Source of the DNA: Pteria penguin
Lineage: Eukaryota > Mollusca > Bivalvia > Pterioida > Pteriidae
Direction: 5' to 3'
Length of the DNA: 64,000 nt
NCBI GenBank assembly: GCA_035048485.1
Contig: CM068588.1
Location: 310,001-374,000, forward strand
Below the pieces are notes generated by a model, which saw nothing but the letters and a program-made list of their open reading frames with translations, had not been told where the DNA came from and made no database searches. Of the stretch, positions 34,910 to 47,267 are shown in pieces. How positions within the stretch are numbered: position 1 is the stretch's first letter; each line of letters starts with the position of its first letter. The translations under genes and the position numbers were made by a program.

Positions 34910-35271
34910 TGATTAAAACCATATCTTTATTTCGCTTGTCTAGTTACGAATAAAGATCTGGCGAAACTCCGAAAGGGGTCATGTTCTGGTGAAGTCTGAT
35001 TTTCAGCCAATCAGTGGATCGGCTACAGATTCCTAGGAATGAAATTAACATCCACAGCGTGCATGACCCAGGAGGTATTTTTTGAACAGTGTTGCATATT
35101 ACGTCATTATCATGTGCCTAGCCGAGTCATTGATTGACTTTGGGAAATAACGGTTTCGGTGACTGAAACGTCATCAGAGTTCACCAGAACATGACCCCTT
35201 ACGGAGTTTCGCCAGATCTTTATCCGTAGTGGGACAAATAGCGAAGCGTAATAAAGATATGGTTTTAATCA
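34910..35271. mobile_element. MITE with ~95-bp terminal inverted repeats
   Basis: The 362-base element begins TGATTAAAACCATATC and ends with its reverse complement GATATGGTTTTAATCA. Inverted similarity continues inward through AAGATCTGGCGAAACTCCG and GGGGTCATGTTCTGGTGAA on both sides. There is no coding capacity. The internal part has CATGACCCAGGAGG and a TGACGT-type motif. No clear target duplication was seen. Confidence 0.8.
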
Positions 35272-35437
35272 TATTGTTAAACCCCCTGGACGAGCAAAAT
35301 TATTCGACAGCAAAGCTATCTTCAGAATGTAACATATTTGGTATTTAATTATTTGCAAAGTCAACATATTCCTGACATTCGGATAGTATTCCTCTGTCCC
35401 CAAAGGAGGTAGTGATAGATTATGTTATAATCATTAA

Positions 35438-35672
35438 AATACTGTCTGTAACACACAAGGGGTTGTGAAACGAAGTAGAGTTTTACAATCAAAAAGAACT
35501 CTTGGTTTTGATATTGACAACAGAGATCTCTTCAAACGCGAATTAAATGAGAGACTAAGAATGATCTTTGTAAGCTGTAAGCGTGAGCACTCCGTGAGGG
35601 GTCTATCACGCACAAGCTGGCAAGTTACTAGAAAGAGGAGTTTTACCTTAATATCATTAATAATCATCCTAG
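35438..35672 (+). other. Possible isolated exon or repeat-derived open frame
   Basis: An open frame without ATG is preceded by ACACACAAG and followed by a good donor CTAG/GTATGT at 35671. It reads LQSKRTLGFDIDNRDLFKRE, then ends in a hydrophobic LISLIIILG. The minus strand is also open over the same stretch (35667-35434). No family was recognised. It may be part of an unrecognised element beside the MITE. Confidence 0.2.
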
Positions 35673-35689
35673 GTATGTCACTACTTTAA

Positions 35690-36483
35690 ACATTTTTAAA
35701 TCTCTTGATATAGGTTTCAAAAGGGAAAGTTTCGATAGAGCAAAAGTAGGCCTCTGTGTTCTGAGAAAACCTTATGATCCCATCAGTGTCCTTCTTGCGT
35801 ATGCAAATTTAATTTGACACTACTTCTATTCTTGACGCGCATCTCTCCAGCTTAGATGACAATATTAATTGTCTCACCTTTTATATACTTTTGTAATTAT
35901 CGGGCGAGAGTGAAAAATGAACATGTAACACATGGGAAGACGTATAATTTATTGCAAAATATATTTGTATAACAATAACGAAAAGTAGTTCTATTTTCAT
36001 GACATCCAAAATATCGAGACGTACTTCCAGACAAATAATCTAAATAATCCATAGAGGAATACCTGTATGCTGAGGCACTAATCACCTTCAAAGTGCATAA
36101 AAGTCTTCAGGTTGAAGACCCCTACAGCAATAAAATAACTATTACCACGGCCATGAACAGTGTCATAAGTATTCATAGAACACCATGCAGTTTGATAGTC
36201 TATATAGTATTACAACACTAGGCACACCTACAAGGCACAACTGAACGCTTTGTACTTACTTATCTATCCAGCATTACATATTCACAGATGCAGTTTGATA
36301 GTCTATATTCAACACTAGATATACCTGTAGGGTACAAAGCACAGCTGAACTATTTGTACTTATTCATCTATCCAGTATTGTAGACGTCTAACTGACCAAA
36401 AGTTTGCTTTCACTTGCGTCAAGGATTTTGGAAGAAGGTTAAATGAAAAGACTGAAACAGTGCTTATGAATAACTGTGTAGTG
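35690..36483. other. Non-coding stretch with a short direct repeat
   Basis: ATGCAGTTTGATAGTCTATAT recurs at about 36184 and 36291, each followed by CAACACTAG and TACCTGTAGG-like sequence, giving a ~105-base diverged tandem repeat. No gene. Confidence 0.5.
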
Positions 36484-36959
36484 TGGTCAGAAAAAAGAGG
36501 AGTTACTGACTCAGTTATGTGGCTGAGGTCACCATGCAGCTATACAATACATCGATATCAATAATATACTAGCACATATAACACATTACAAAAATATTTG
36601 ATTGTAGTGCAATTACGATACCGACTTAGGACGGTCATTTAATTTGACAAAAGCCAAACAAATGGTGTGGTTAACCGGTTTACGAGTCCATCTTCCCACT
36701 CACCGTAACAGCAGAACAATCAAAGGACGTACATTTAAAAATTTATAAATAATCCTCCATATAAAGAACAAGGGTCAACAGGTATCGCATATTGAGAGGT
36801 CATGAAAATATAAACACGTAAGGTATTGTAAAAACATAATGATATAAAAATATATGCAACATCAACATGATAAACCGTGCTCTGCCAGTCTGAAAGCGAC
36901 CTAAGATCCTAGATCTGTAGGAGTCCCGACTAACAGTCAGAGGGAACGAGGTTCAGGAC

Positions 36960-39305
36960 CATGTCTCCTCTGAAAGAGGTTTGGACAAGGCCCGTCATAT
37001 AGTCCCCACCGCCCAGTTAGTCAGCGTGCAACGTTCACGTAAAAGTCTGCATAAGGTTGTAGAGGGGCCAAATACAAGACCTATAGTCTTTTTGATGATC
37101 TCAATGTCATATTGTCTATTTAGAAGACGTTTGACTATTGTATTACATGATAAAATAACAATATCCTTAGTTAATATACGAGATCACCGTAAAAATTAGG
37201 ATGGGAAGTTCCATTGGATATATAGTGTTGAAAAGAAATATTTCCAAATTTAGATAGAAGTTCTGAATAAGATCTAAAGAATTTGCCGAATGTTCTTCTA
37301 AGCTTGTGATATCTGTAACCCTGAGTTAAAAGTTTAATATTAATTTGTAAGTTTCGTTTATAAAAATCCAAAACATCGGTGCAGCCTCTGACAAATCGAA
37401 TTAATTGAGATATATAGATACCATATGATGGAAGTCGAGGGACATCGCCATCCAAGTAAGGAAAATTTACAGTAGGAAATCCAAAATCCTCACGTTTATC
37501 ATAAATATTAGTATATATTAGGTGGTTGATAATTTTGATGTTCAAATCTAAGAAAGGTGTAGATTTATCTCAAGTATTAGCTTTATTTAATTTGAGTTCT
37601 GGTGGATATATTTCTGATATAAATTGTTCGAGTTCAGGGTTGTCGATAACCAAAATGTCATCCAGATATCTGCAAGTATTATTAAATTTGTAAATGAGGT
37701 CGAAACGTTTTGATTTTTGAATAGAAACCATAAAATCCCTCTCATAACAATAAAGAAATAAATCTGCTATCAGAGGCGCGCAGTTAGTACACATAGGAAT
37801 CCCAACTATTTGTTGATATATCTTGCCATCAAATTGCACAAAAATATTATTCATGAGAAAATCTAGTGCTTTACATAATTCCTTGCAAGTCCAGTATTTA
37901 TATGAAATATACTGTTTGTTGGAAAAGAATCCGGAGTTATTGGAAGTACACATGTAAGTTTTAGATTCTCTGTGAAAACACCATTGTATAAGAGACAGCA
38001 ACTTGCTTTTAATCAAATCATGAGGTAGAGATGTATAAAGTGTAGAAAAATCAAATGTAGAAATTTCAGTCGCTTTGAAATTTAGTGAAAGAAGTTTGTC
38101 TATAACTTCATGAGAATTTTTAATTGACCAAAAGTAATTGATGTTACTATTATGAAATGCGACATCACTATATTTGATATTGAGGTAGGGCTTTTCACAT
38201 AAGTATGAGTGGAGTTTAATTCGTTTTTAAGTACTTCAATGTAATACAGTTTTCAAACAATTATTATGTTATTACCTGCCTTATCAGCAGGAACAAAGAC
38301 ATATTTAGCATGTAAGTCAACTATCCTCTTTTTAATAGAATTTGCCTTCAGTGTATTAGGCTGTTGAAATAAATGCGGATTTTCCGTAAAGTTCTTAATA
38401 CGGATATCGACAGTTCTTAAAATCTCGTATTTCCAATCATTAAGAGCATGAATCTTTACCTGTTCTTTTTTACACCAACGTTTACAATATATCGTTAAAG
38501 CATCCTCTATAACGTCACGGCATTTATTGAAATCTATCCTGGACGGTAACCTCTATTTAGGTCCTTTTCCAAAAAGGGTACACAATTTCTTGTCCGAAAT
38601 ACAGTTTAGTTCACCAGTAATAATATGACCTGCCGGTTTATAAACATATTTAGAATTTTCACAAGAACACGACGAAGAAATAGAGTCTGAAATATCAGGG
38701 TTAGATGTAACTCTATTATAATTTAAAATAAGATTTCTTATAGGCTTTTTGTACTGGTAACAAATAAGTGGAGGTTCTAAATTCTCAAAATATTGGGGGA
38801 TTTTAGATGTGACTCTATGATCACGGAAAATATTAGAAATGTTAAGTAGATCGAAGCCTTTATTAATAAATTTAATTTTGAGAAATTGCTGCTTTGGTGG
38901 AAGAGACGGAATACGAGGAAAGAGTTTATTATATGTAAATAAAATAATCAATTTGAGTTTATATCAATCAGAATTGCGTAAACTTCGAAGATCAACTTCG
39001 TCCAGGATAGGTTTCAATTTATTTACCGGAATAGAGGATAGTGCATGCAAAAGTTCATGACGACCATTATTTTTTGTGATAAATAGAAGATCGTTTAATG
39101 ACCTATTTAAACGATTATATTTTCTGATGTTACAATTACGGCGACGACCATGTGACCTCCGTTTTCTAAAAATATTATGTCTTAATGTAAAAATATTTAT
39201 CTTATTCTGATCAGAAGAAATATTACCTTGTGGATATATTTGGTAGTTAAGACCGAGAGGGTATGGGGTTTGTAGTTGTTTAATCCAGTAGAGTTCGGCT
39301 TCCAA
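36960..39305 (-). pseudogene. PLE family A reverse transcriptase (frameshifted)
   Basis: The Penelope RT is spread over several frames. A basic linker (RKRRSHGRRRNCNIRK) at 39305-38964 is followed by the N-terminal segment at 38951-38553, with a CSCE...YKPAGHIITGEL motif. The core follows at about 38060-37570: FDFSTLYTSLPH-like motif A (just upstream of 38016), QQIVGIPMCTNCAPLIADLF as motif B, and CRYLDDILVIDNPE as motif C with the catalytic YLDD. The thumb is at 37545-37171, with NFYGDLVY. The conserved Gly of GIPMG is Cys here. Several indels separate the pieces, so the copy cannot make a full enzyme. Confidence 0.85.
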
Positions 39306-39829
39306 AAGTCGTTTTTAACATCTGATTTCGTATCACCTGGTAAGTTAGAGATATTTTCTACTGGAGTTATTTTCACATTGTTAATATTATGTTGGTATTT
39401 ATTAAAGTGCTTATAAAGAAAATTCTGGTATTTACGTCGTGATTTATTACGAATTTTATAGGAATGATTCCGAAAACGTTGTTTCAAAGTTTGAGAAGTT
39501 TCCGCGACATATTGAGCCCCACATCCTCTAGCTTCTCAAGTGATGACATATATAACATTGGCAGTATTTCAATCTATGTCTTTGTCTAATTTGGTGTTAT
39601 ATGTATCTCCATTAATTGAATATTTAATATTGGACTTGCAGATTAAATGATGGCAAGTAAGACATTTCTTGGCGTTGCACTTATTAATCCTAGAATACCC
39701 TCTGCGTATAGAATTGACAGCTCTGTAAGAATTTATAGGTGTGAATGTTTTTGAAAATGAAATAGAACGTTTAATTGGGAAACTACTTTTAAGTGGAGAA
39801 ATATGAACTTTAGTGGTGCCGAATAACAC
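39197..39829 (-). pseudogene. PLE family A, N-terminal Cys/His cluster and GIY-YIG endonuclease (broken)
   Basis: The frame contains NKCNAKKCLTCHHLICKS, a Cys/His cluster, followed by NVIYVIT and QYVAETSQTLKQRFRNH. These are the GIY and YIG beta strands and the helix with the catalytic Arg of PLE GIY-YIG nucleases. After a frame change at about 39300 the domain closes with ELYWIKQL and YPLGLN, again typical of PLE endonucleases. Two in-frame TGA stops interrupt the reading, one before NTANVIY and one after YVIT where a Cys is usual. The YIG Gly is Ala. The enzyme would nick target DNA for target-primed reverse transcription. This copy is inactive. Confidence 0.8.
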
Positions 39830-39889
39830 GTAAACAAAGAGTCATTAGTAGTTTGATCGGTTTATCTTTTTAACGATGCACCAAAACAA

Positions 39890-40040
39890 TTCGGTGGTGC
39901 CACTCGCCTGGTGCAAAGCTATTGAAGATGGTCTCAGTACATACTCTAACTAATACGGTGCCTGAATGAAAGCTATTAAAGGCACATAGTCTCCGTATTT
40001 ACTGTCACTAATACGTGGTGCAACTTGCTTGGAAGTAAAA
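39890..40040. repeat. Detached units of the ~68-bp satellite
   Basis: Two units (CGGTGGTGCCACTCGCC, GCAAAGCTATTGAAGA, CTAATACGGTG) lie between the 5' end of PLE family A and a CCCGGG-module repeat, about 2 kb from the main array. Confidence 0.8.
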
Positions 40041-40215
40041 AACGAAGAAGTACCAAAGGGTCAACAATATCTCATAGTCCATGGAATAAAGGGGACAATA
40101 TCATGTTTAGTGTCATATTCAGACAAATGCAAACCCCAATAAAATCGAGGTGAGACCAGGTGCCCGGGAGGAGTAAGCGTCCCCTGGTTGCATGCAACAC
40201 CTGTCGCAAAAGTCC
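40037..40215 (-). repeat. CCCGGG-module repeat, type 2
   Basis: A close relative of 2000-2185. It sits between satellite units and the rearranged PLE. Confidence 0.75.
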
Positions 40216-40479
40216 TGCAATCACCTTTCAAATCGAGGAGGTAAATACATAAATATACACGCATGAACATACGAAGGAGACAGGAACACGAAGTCAAATT
40301 TCTAATTCAAGGCAAGAAATGCTGCCTGCCTGAAATTCCGGTGTCGTATACGCAGGTGAACAAATATCTGTATATACATGTATACACGTATTATGTCAAA
40401 TCAAGTATAGTCAAAAAGTTAAGATGGTTATTTAGTATGGTCAAGTCCCAAAATATCGCTTAACATTCTTGAAAGAAGA

Positions 40480-42000
40480 ATCTGAAATTGCAATAGATCC
40501 CTATAACGACCATAGAACTTCCTCAGTGACAATTTCAAACGTTCCTCAATATATCCTTGTGAGAGTAGTTTCGTGGCAAGAAGCCTCGCTTTCAAGACGA
40601 ACTTTTCGTATTAAGAGCATGCCCGGGCATAGCGTATAATGTAATGATGATGGGTAAATCCAAACCATAAGTCTAAAAATCATGAAACCAGAAGACATAC
40701 AAAATCAGTGAAAATGAAAAACAAGTGGAAAATAACAAAATATGTCTACTTGAAGAGCATATGTGAACCCCTGTGATGGATTGAGATCAGGTGCCCGGGG
40801 AGAGTGAGCATCTCCTGCTTGCTAGCAACACCCGTCACATATACCCAGTAGAAAGAGTCAAATCGTGTAAATTCCATATGTTTTATTTATGGAGAAATTG
40901 TTGTGAAATGAAGACGCCATATGCGGGAGAGGAAGGTATGTTGCTACTAAGAAAAGGGAAGTTGGTAACAATGAAATTGAAATCGTCACGTTTGTCATAG
41001 AGAGGGGTTACTACTGAACCATCGTCACTAATTGATAACAGTATATCGAGGTATGAAGAAGAAGATGCGCTCTCTGTAGTATCTTTTATCTCGAGTTCCT
41101 TTGGATATATAATGTTGAGGTGATCCTCAAATACAGGGTTGTTAATCGACAAAACATCATCGATGTATCTGTATGTAAAGTTGAACCGAGATGCCAATTG
41201 TTTATTGCCTTTAGAGAGCAGAGACTGTATGAATTCTGCCTCGTAAGAGTACAAAAATATGTCGGCCGACAAATATGTGTTGTTGTGGCCTAAAACGAGA
41301 TATTTATATCTGCGAATTCCTATTTTGTTAAAGAAGGCGTTTTGAATAATGGATGTTAATCTGTTCTTTAGTTTTTGATGAGGAATAGTTGTATAAATAG
41401 TCGAAATGTCAAAAATTTTATGCTAGTGACATTATGGAAAATAGGAGATTTTAAGTGCTCTAGAAGTTCCTTGGAATTTTTTAGGATCCACATCTGATTG
41501 ATTCCGTTTCTCGAGTAAGCAGTAGATCAATATTTCTGAAGACCATATTTGATTTCTATTAGAATTTTCGTGAGTAACATGGAAAGAGGCTTGGTGGAAC
41601 ACTTGGAATATCCAGCTATAAATCGATGCTTATATGGGGTTTTATGCATCTTTGCAATCCAAAAAGGTATGGTAGCTCGAGATCAGATTCATTTGTAGTA
41701 ATACCGAATGAATTGAGAACTGACTTGTGATTATCCAATACCACGGAGGGAGACAGATTTGTAACAGTATAAGTTGGATTACCAGGCGTTGAATGAAGAC
41801 CAAGCTCTTCTATAAGACATTTAACATAGTTTGCCTTACATACGAATGTGCAATTGTTAGCTGCCTTGTCAGCAGGAACAATAATGAAATTTTCGTGAAG
41901 TCGAAAAAGTTCTCTAACGACACTGGAGTCACGAAATATCGAACAATGTTTGTTCTTGACAAACTGACGTAGTCTTCTAACTCTTTTCTTTAGCAGACTT
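40480..42000 (-). mobile_element. PLE family B copy 3, rearranged
   Basis: The pieces are out of order. An RT C-terminal piece at 40490-40640 (GACCATAGAACTTCCTCAGTG) is followed by the 3' UTR with the CCCGGG module (40645-40880), then the RT palm at 40883-41272 (FTYRYIDDVLSINNPVFEDH), the fingers to about 41900 and the N-terminal part to 42000. The segment between motif A and motif B is deleted, so SADIFLYSYE is the first recognisable palm block in its frame. The 5' end stops inside a ~68-bp satellite. Confidence 0.75.
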
Positions 42001-42004
42001 CTGG

Positions 42005-42740
42005 AATAAAGCTATTGAAGACAGTTTCAGTATATACTGTTATTAATACAGTGGCGCCATTCTCCCGGCACAAAACTATTAAAGATGCTTAGTCTCAGTA
42101 TATTCTGTCACTAATACGGTGGCGCCACTCGCCTGTCGCAAAGCTATTGAAGACACGTAGTCTCCGTATATACAAAGCTATTGAAGGTATTTAGTCTCAA
42201 TATATATATACTGTCACTAATTCGGTGGCGCACCTCGCCCTTCGCTACGTTATTGAAGATACTTAGTCTCAGTCTATTCTGTCACTAATACGGTGGCGCC
42301 ACTCTCCCGGTGCAAAGCTATTGAAGACTTTTAGTCTCAATACACACTGTCACTAATGTGGTGGCGCCACTCGCCCTTCGCGATGTTATTGAAGATACAT
42401 AGTTTCCATATACTTAGTAATAGTATTTCATGTCACTAATATGGTGGCGCCACACGCTTGGCGCAATGCTATTAAAGATACTTATTCTCAGTATATACTG
42501 TCATTACTAAGGTGGCTGCCACTGGCTTGGCGCAAAGCTATTGAAAATACTTAGTCTCAATAAATACTGTTACCAACACTGTGGCGCCACTGTCCTGGCC
42601 CACAGTTATCGATGATTCTTAGTATTTGAAGGTAGTTAGTTATTGAAGGTACTTAGTCTCCGTATATCTGCGACTAATACGGTGGCGCCACTCGCTTGGC
42701 GCAATGCTATTCGGTGGTGACACTGGCCTGGCGCAAAGCC
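42005..42740. repeat. ~68-bp satellite array
   Basis: About ten units contain GGTGGCGCCACTCGCC, GCAAAGCTATTGAAGA, CTTAGTCTCAGTATA and TACTGTCACTAATACGG. The GGTGGCGCCACC core is a near palindrome. Units vary from about 60 to 75 bases. Confidence 0.9.
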
Positions 42741-45049
42741 ATTCTTAGTATCATACGTAAGACCGACAATCAATTTAGGAAAATTCTTTCCCACGACAGA
42801 GTGTGACTACCATATGATAATTCTTTCCCACTATAGGGTTCAAGTACCGGTTGTTGGATTTGATATCAAGTGAATTATCACTAAAATAACATACTTTAGC
42901 GGTAGAAGTGGTGGCTAGGTACAGAATAATAATACTACTGTACTGTGCCTGTTAAATAATATGTGTACAGTTTAGCACGCGATGGAATGCTTAGTAAATA
43001 AAACTACTACATGTATTTATTCTCATTTCGATTAAAAATTGATTAACGATGGTTTACCCTTCGTTACTTCATTTTTTACTTCAGTAATCACCTTGAAATT
43101 CGGTGGTCCTCTCTTAGCCACAGACGAAGGATTTCATGCAAGAACCCCATCATTGACAGCCACATAGCCTCATCGTTGCCTTAGCCAGAGATAAAGAATC
43201 CCATGTCAGAGATAAAAGATTCAATGTCAGAGCTCCATCGTAAACTTAGCCAGAGATAAAGAATTCCATGTCAGAGCCTCATCGTTGACTTAGTAAAAGA
43301 TAAAGGTTTCAATGTCAACTTAGCGAGCGATAAGGGATCCCATGTCACAGCCCCATCTATCACTTACCCAGAGATGAAGAATCCCATGTCAGAGCCCTAT
43401 CGTTGACTTAGTAAGGGATAAAGAATCCCATGTCACAGTCCTATCGTTAACTTAGCCTGAGATAAAAGATCCAATGTCAAAGCTCCTTTGTTGACTTAGT
43501 AAAAGACAAAGGATCCGATGTAAAGGTTCGTTCGGTGACTTGACCAGAGATAAAGGATCCCATGTCAGAGCCCAATCGTTGACTTACTAGATGTAAAGGA
43601 TCCCATACCAAAGCCCAACCGTTGGCTGGGCAAAAGATAAAAGAATTCTATATCAGAATATACCGTGGCATGCCGTGATATAAAGGGTTCCCTGTATCAT
43701 CCCAATCGAGAGATTAGCGAAGATACAGGATTCCGAGTGTTAAAATCATCGTTGTCATGTCTACGTATAAAAAATCTCACCTATGAACCTTATCGTTTGC
43801 TTAGCTAGAGATGAAGGACCCCATACATGAATCCGTATATCCCGTGTATAAGCACCATCATTCGCTTGGCTAAAGGATTAAGGGTCCCGTGTATGAGCCC
43901 CATTATTGGCTTGGCTAACGAATAAAGGATCCCGTGTATGAACCCCATCATTGGCTTTGCTAAATAATTAAGGATCCCGTGTATGAGCCCCATTATTGGC
44001 TTGGCTAACGAATAAAGTGTCCCGTGTATGAGCCCCATCATTGGCTTGGCTAACGAATAAAGGATCCCGTGTATAAGCACCATCATTCGCTTGCCTAAAG
44101 AATTAAGGGTCCCGTGTATGAGCCCCATCATTGGCTTGGATAACGAATAAAGGATCCCGTGTAAAAGCACTATCATTCGCTTGGCTAAAGAATTAAGGAT
44201 CCCGTGTATGAGCCCCATTATTGGCTTGGCTAAAGAATAAAGGATCACGTGTATAAGCCTCATCATTGGCTTGGCTAAAGAATAGAGGATCCCATGTCTG
44301 AGGACCATCATTGGCTTGGTTACAGAATAAAGGACCCGTGTATGAGTTCCATTATTGGCTTGGCTAACGAAAAAAGGGTCCCGTGTGTGAGCCCCATCAT
44401 TGACTTGGCTAAGAAATAAAGGATCACGTGTATAAGCCCCATTATTGGCTTGGCTAAAGAATAATGACCCCGTGTGTGAGCACTATCATTGGCTGAGCTA
44501 AAGAATAAAGGATCCAATTTATGAGCCCCATCATTGGCTTGGCTATAGGATAAAGAATCTCATGTATGGGCACCATCATTAGCGATGCTTGAGAATAAAG
44601 TTTCCTGTATATGAGCCCGACCATAAGCATGGTTAAAGAATAAAGGATCCCGTGTATTAGCCCCATCATTGGCTTGGCTAAAGAATAAAGAATCTCGTGT
44701 ATGAACCCCATCATTGGCATAGCTAAAGAATAAATGATCCCGTTTATGAGCACCATCATTGGCTTGTCTGAATGATAAAGGATCTCATGTATGGGCACCA
44801 TCATTAGCGACGCTTGAAAATAAAGTACCCGTATATGAACCCGATCATAGGCATGGTTAAAGAATAAAGGATCCCGTGTATCAACTCCATCATTGGCATA
44901 GCTAAAGAATAAAAGATCCCGTCTATGAGCCACATCATTTGGTTAGCTAAAGAATAAAGGATCCCGTGTATGGGCACTATCATTGGCTTGGCTATAGTAT
45001 AAAGGATCCCGTGTATGAGCCCCATTATTGTGTTGGCTAAAGAATAAAT

Positions 45050-45260
45050 TGATTGATTGATTTTTGTTTAACGTCACATTACGTATATGGCGACGGCATC
45101 TGCCTGATACGGGGCAAACAAATTTTGACCTTTGCAACGGACCCATCCGAAGCAGTGAGGGATCTTTAACTTGCCATGCATACCACGACACGGGGCCTCG
45201 ACGTTTACTGTCTCATCCGAAAGACAGGACACCGGCATGACCAGAACAGGAATCGAACCC
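45050..45260 (-). mobile_element. SINE 1 in the 45-bp array (head truncated)
   Basis: The SINE body GGCGACGGCATCTGCCTGAT, GGGATCTTTAACTTGCC and CTCATCCGAAAGACAGGACA ends at AATCGAACCCC, within box B. The rest of the tRNA head is missing and array units resume directly. Confidence 0.85.
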
Positions 45261-45645
45261 CATAATTCGCTTCGCTAAAAAATAAAGGATCCCGTGTATA
45301 AGCCCCATTATTGGCTTGGCTAAAGAATAAAGGATCACGTGTATAAGCCTCATCATTGGCTTGGCTAAAGAATAGAGGATCCCATGTCTGAGGACCATCA
45401 TTGGCTTGGTTACAGAATAAAGGACCCGTGTATGAGTTCCATCATTGGCTTGGCTAACGAAAAAAGGGTCCCGTGTGTGAGCCCCATCATTGACTTGGCT
45501 AAGAAATAAAGGATCACGTGTATAAGCCCCATTATTGGCTTGGCTAAAGAATAATGACCCCGTGTGTGAGCACTATCATTGGCTGAACTAAAGAATAAAG
45601 GATCCCATTTATGAGCCCCATTATTGTGTTGGCTAAAGAATAAAT

Positions 45646-45857
45646 TGATTGATTGATTTTTGTTTAACGTCACATTACGTATATGGCGACGGCATCTGCC
45701 TGATACGGGGCATACAAATTTTGACCTTTGCAACGGACCCACCCGAAGCAGTGAGGGATCTTTAACTTGCCATGCATACCACGACACGGGGCCTCGGCGT
45801 TTACTGTCTCATCCGAAAGACAGGACACCGGCATGACCAGAACAGGAATCGAACCCC
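45646..45857 (-). mobile_element. SINE 2 in the 45-bp array, duplicate of SINE 1
   Basis: It is almost identical to 45050-45260, with the same truncation point and the same flanking array units. It arose by duplication within the array, not by a second insertion. Confidence 0.85.
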
Positions 45858-47020
45858 ATAATTCGCTTCGCTAAAAAATAAAGGATCCCGTGTATGAACC
45901 CCATCATTCGCGAGGCTTGAGAGAAAAGTATCCCGTATATGAGCCCGATCATTGGCAAGGTTAAAGAATAAAGTATTCCGTATATGAACACCATCATTCG
46001 CTTGACTAAAGAATAAAGGATCATGAGCACCATCATTGGCTTGGCTACAGAATAAAGAATCCCGTGTATGAACCCCATCATAAGCAAGGCTTGAGAATAA
46101 AGTACCCCGTATATGAGCCCGATCATTGGCATGGCTAAAGAATAAAGGATCCTGTGTATGAGCACCATCATTGGCTTGTCTAAAGAATAAAGGATCCCGT
46201 GTATGGGCACCATCATTGGCTTGCCTAAAGAATAAATGATCCCGTGTATAAGCCCCATTATTGGATTGGCTAAAGAATAGAGGATCACGTGTATGGGAAC
46301 CATTATTGGGTTGGCTACAAAATCAAGGATCCCGTGTATGATCCCCATCATTGGCTTGGTTAGAGACTAAAGGATCCCGTGTATAAGCACCATCATTAGC
46401 TTGGCTAAAGAATAAAGGATCCCTTGTATGAGCCCCATCATTGATTTCGCGAAAGAATAAAAGATCGCGTACATGAGGTCCATGCTTAGCTATAGATCAA
46501 AGGATCCATAGTATGAACCCCATTATTGCCTTAGCTTCAGAATAAATGATCCCGTGTATGAGCACCATCATTAGCGAGGCTTGAGAATAACGTATCCCGT
46601 ACATCCCGTATATGAGCCCGATCATTGGCATGGTCAAAGAATTAAGGATCCCGTTAATGAGTCCCATCATTGGCATACCTATAGAATAAAGGAGCACCAT
46701 CATTGGATTGCCTAAAGAGTAAAGAATCTCATGTATGGGCACGATCATTAGAGACGCTTGAGAATAACGTACCCCGTATATGAGCCCTATCATAGGCATG
46801 TTTAAAGAATAAAGGATCCCGTGTAACAGCCCCATAATTAGCTTGGTGAGAGGCTAAAGGATCCCGTGTATAAGCACCATCATTGGTTTGGATAAAGACT
46901 AAAGAATCTCGTGTATGAACCCCATCATTAACGAGGTTTGAGAATAAAATACCCCGTATATGAGCCCGATCATTGGCAATGTTAAAGGATATAGGATCCC
47001 GTGTATGGTCACCATCATTG

Positions 47021-47267
47021 GTTGTTTAACGTCACATTACGTATATGGCAACGGCATCTGCCTGATACGGGGCATACAAATTTTGACCTTTGCAACGGAC
47101 CCACCCGAAGCAGTGAGGGATCTTTAACTTGCCATGCATACCACGACACGGGGCCTCGGCGTTTACTGTCTCATCCGAAAGACAGGACACCGGCATGACC
47201 AGAACAGGAATCGAAACCCGGCCTCCCGATTAGGAGTCCAGCGCGATACCACTAGGCCACGCCGGCT
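47021..47267 (-). mobile_element. SINE 3 in the 45-bp array (complete head)
   Basis: The minus strand starts GCCGGCGTGGCCTAGTGGTA (box A), then GGGTTTCGATTCC (box B), then the conserved body and tail to GTTAAACAAC. It is the most complete SINE of this family in the window. Confidence 0.88.

Larger units (their letters stand above)
36484..39840 (-). mobile_element. Penelope-like retroelement, family A, longest copy (permuted, Naiad-like)
   Basis: Read on the minus strand, this ~3.35-kb element runs from a Cys/His cluster and GIY-YIG endonuclease (39829-39197), through a basic linker, to a reverse transcriptase (38951 to about 36960), then a ~480-base 3' region ending near AGTAACTCCTCTTTTTTC. 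Its 3' region recurs at 1137-1645, 12565-12790, 18640-19000 and 24930-25330, which defines the family. An endonuclease N-terminal to the RT is the reverse of canonical Penelope and matches the published Naiad-type PLEs of invertebrates. The 5' end abuts a ~68-bp satellite unit. No target duplication was recognised. Confidence 0.82.

Noticed and set aside
36484..37000. Hammerhead ribozyme expected in Naiad-type PLEs
   Set aside because: I looked for a CTGATGA...GAAA core in the family A 3' region on both strands and did not find a convincing one by eye. A covariance-model search would be needed to exclude it.
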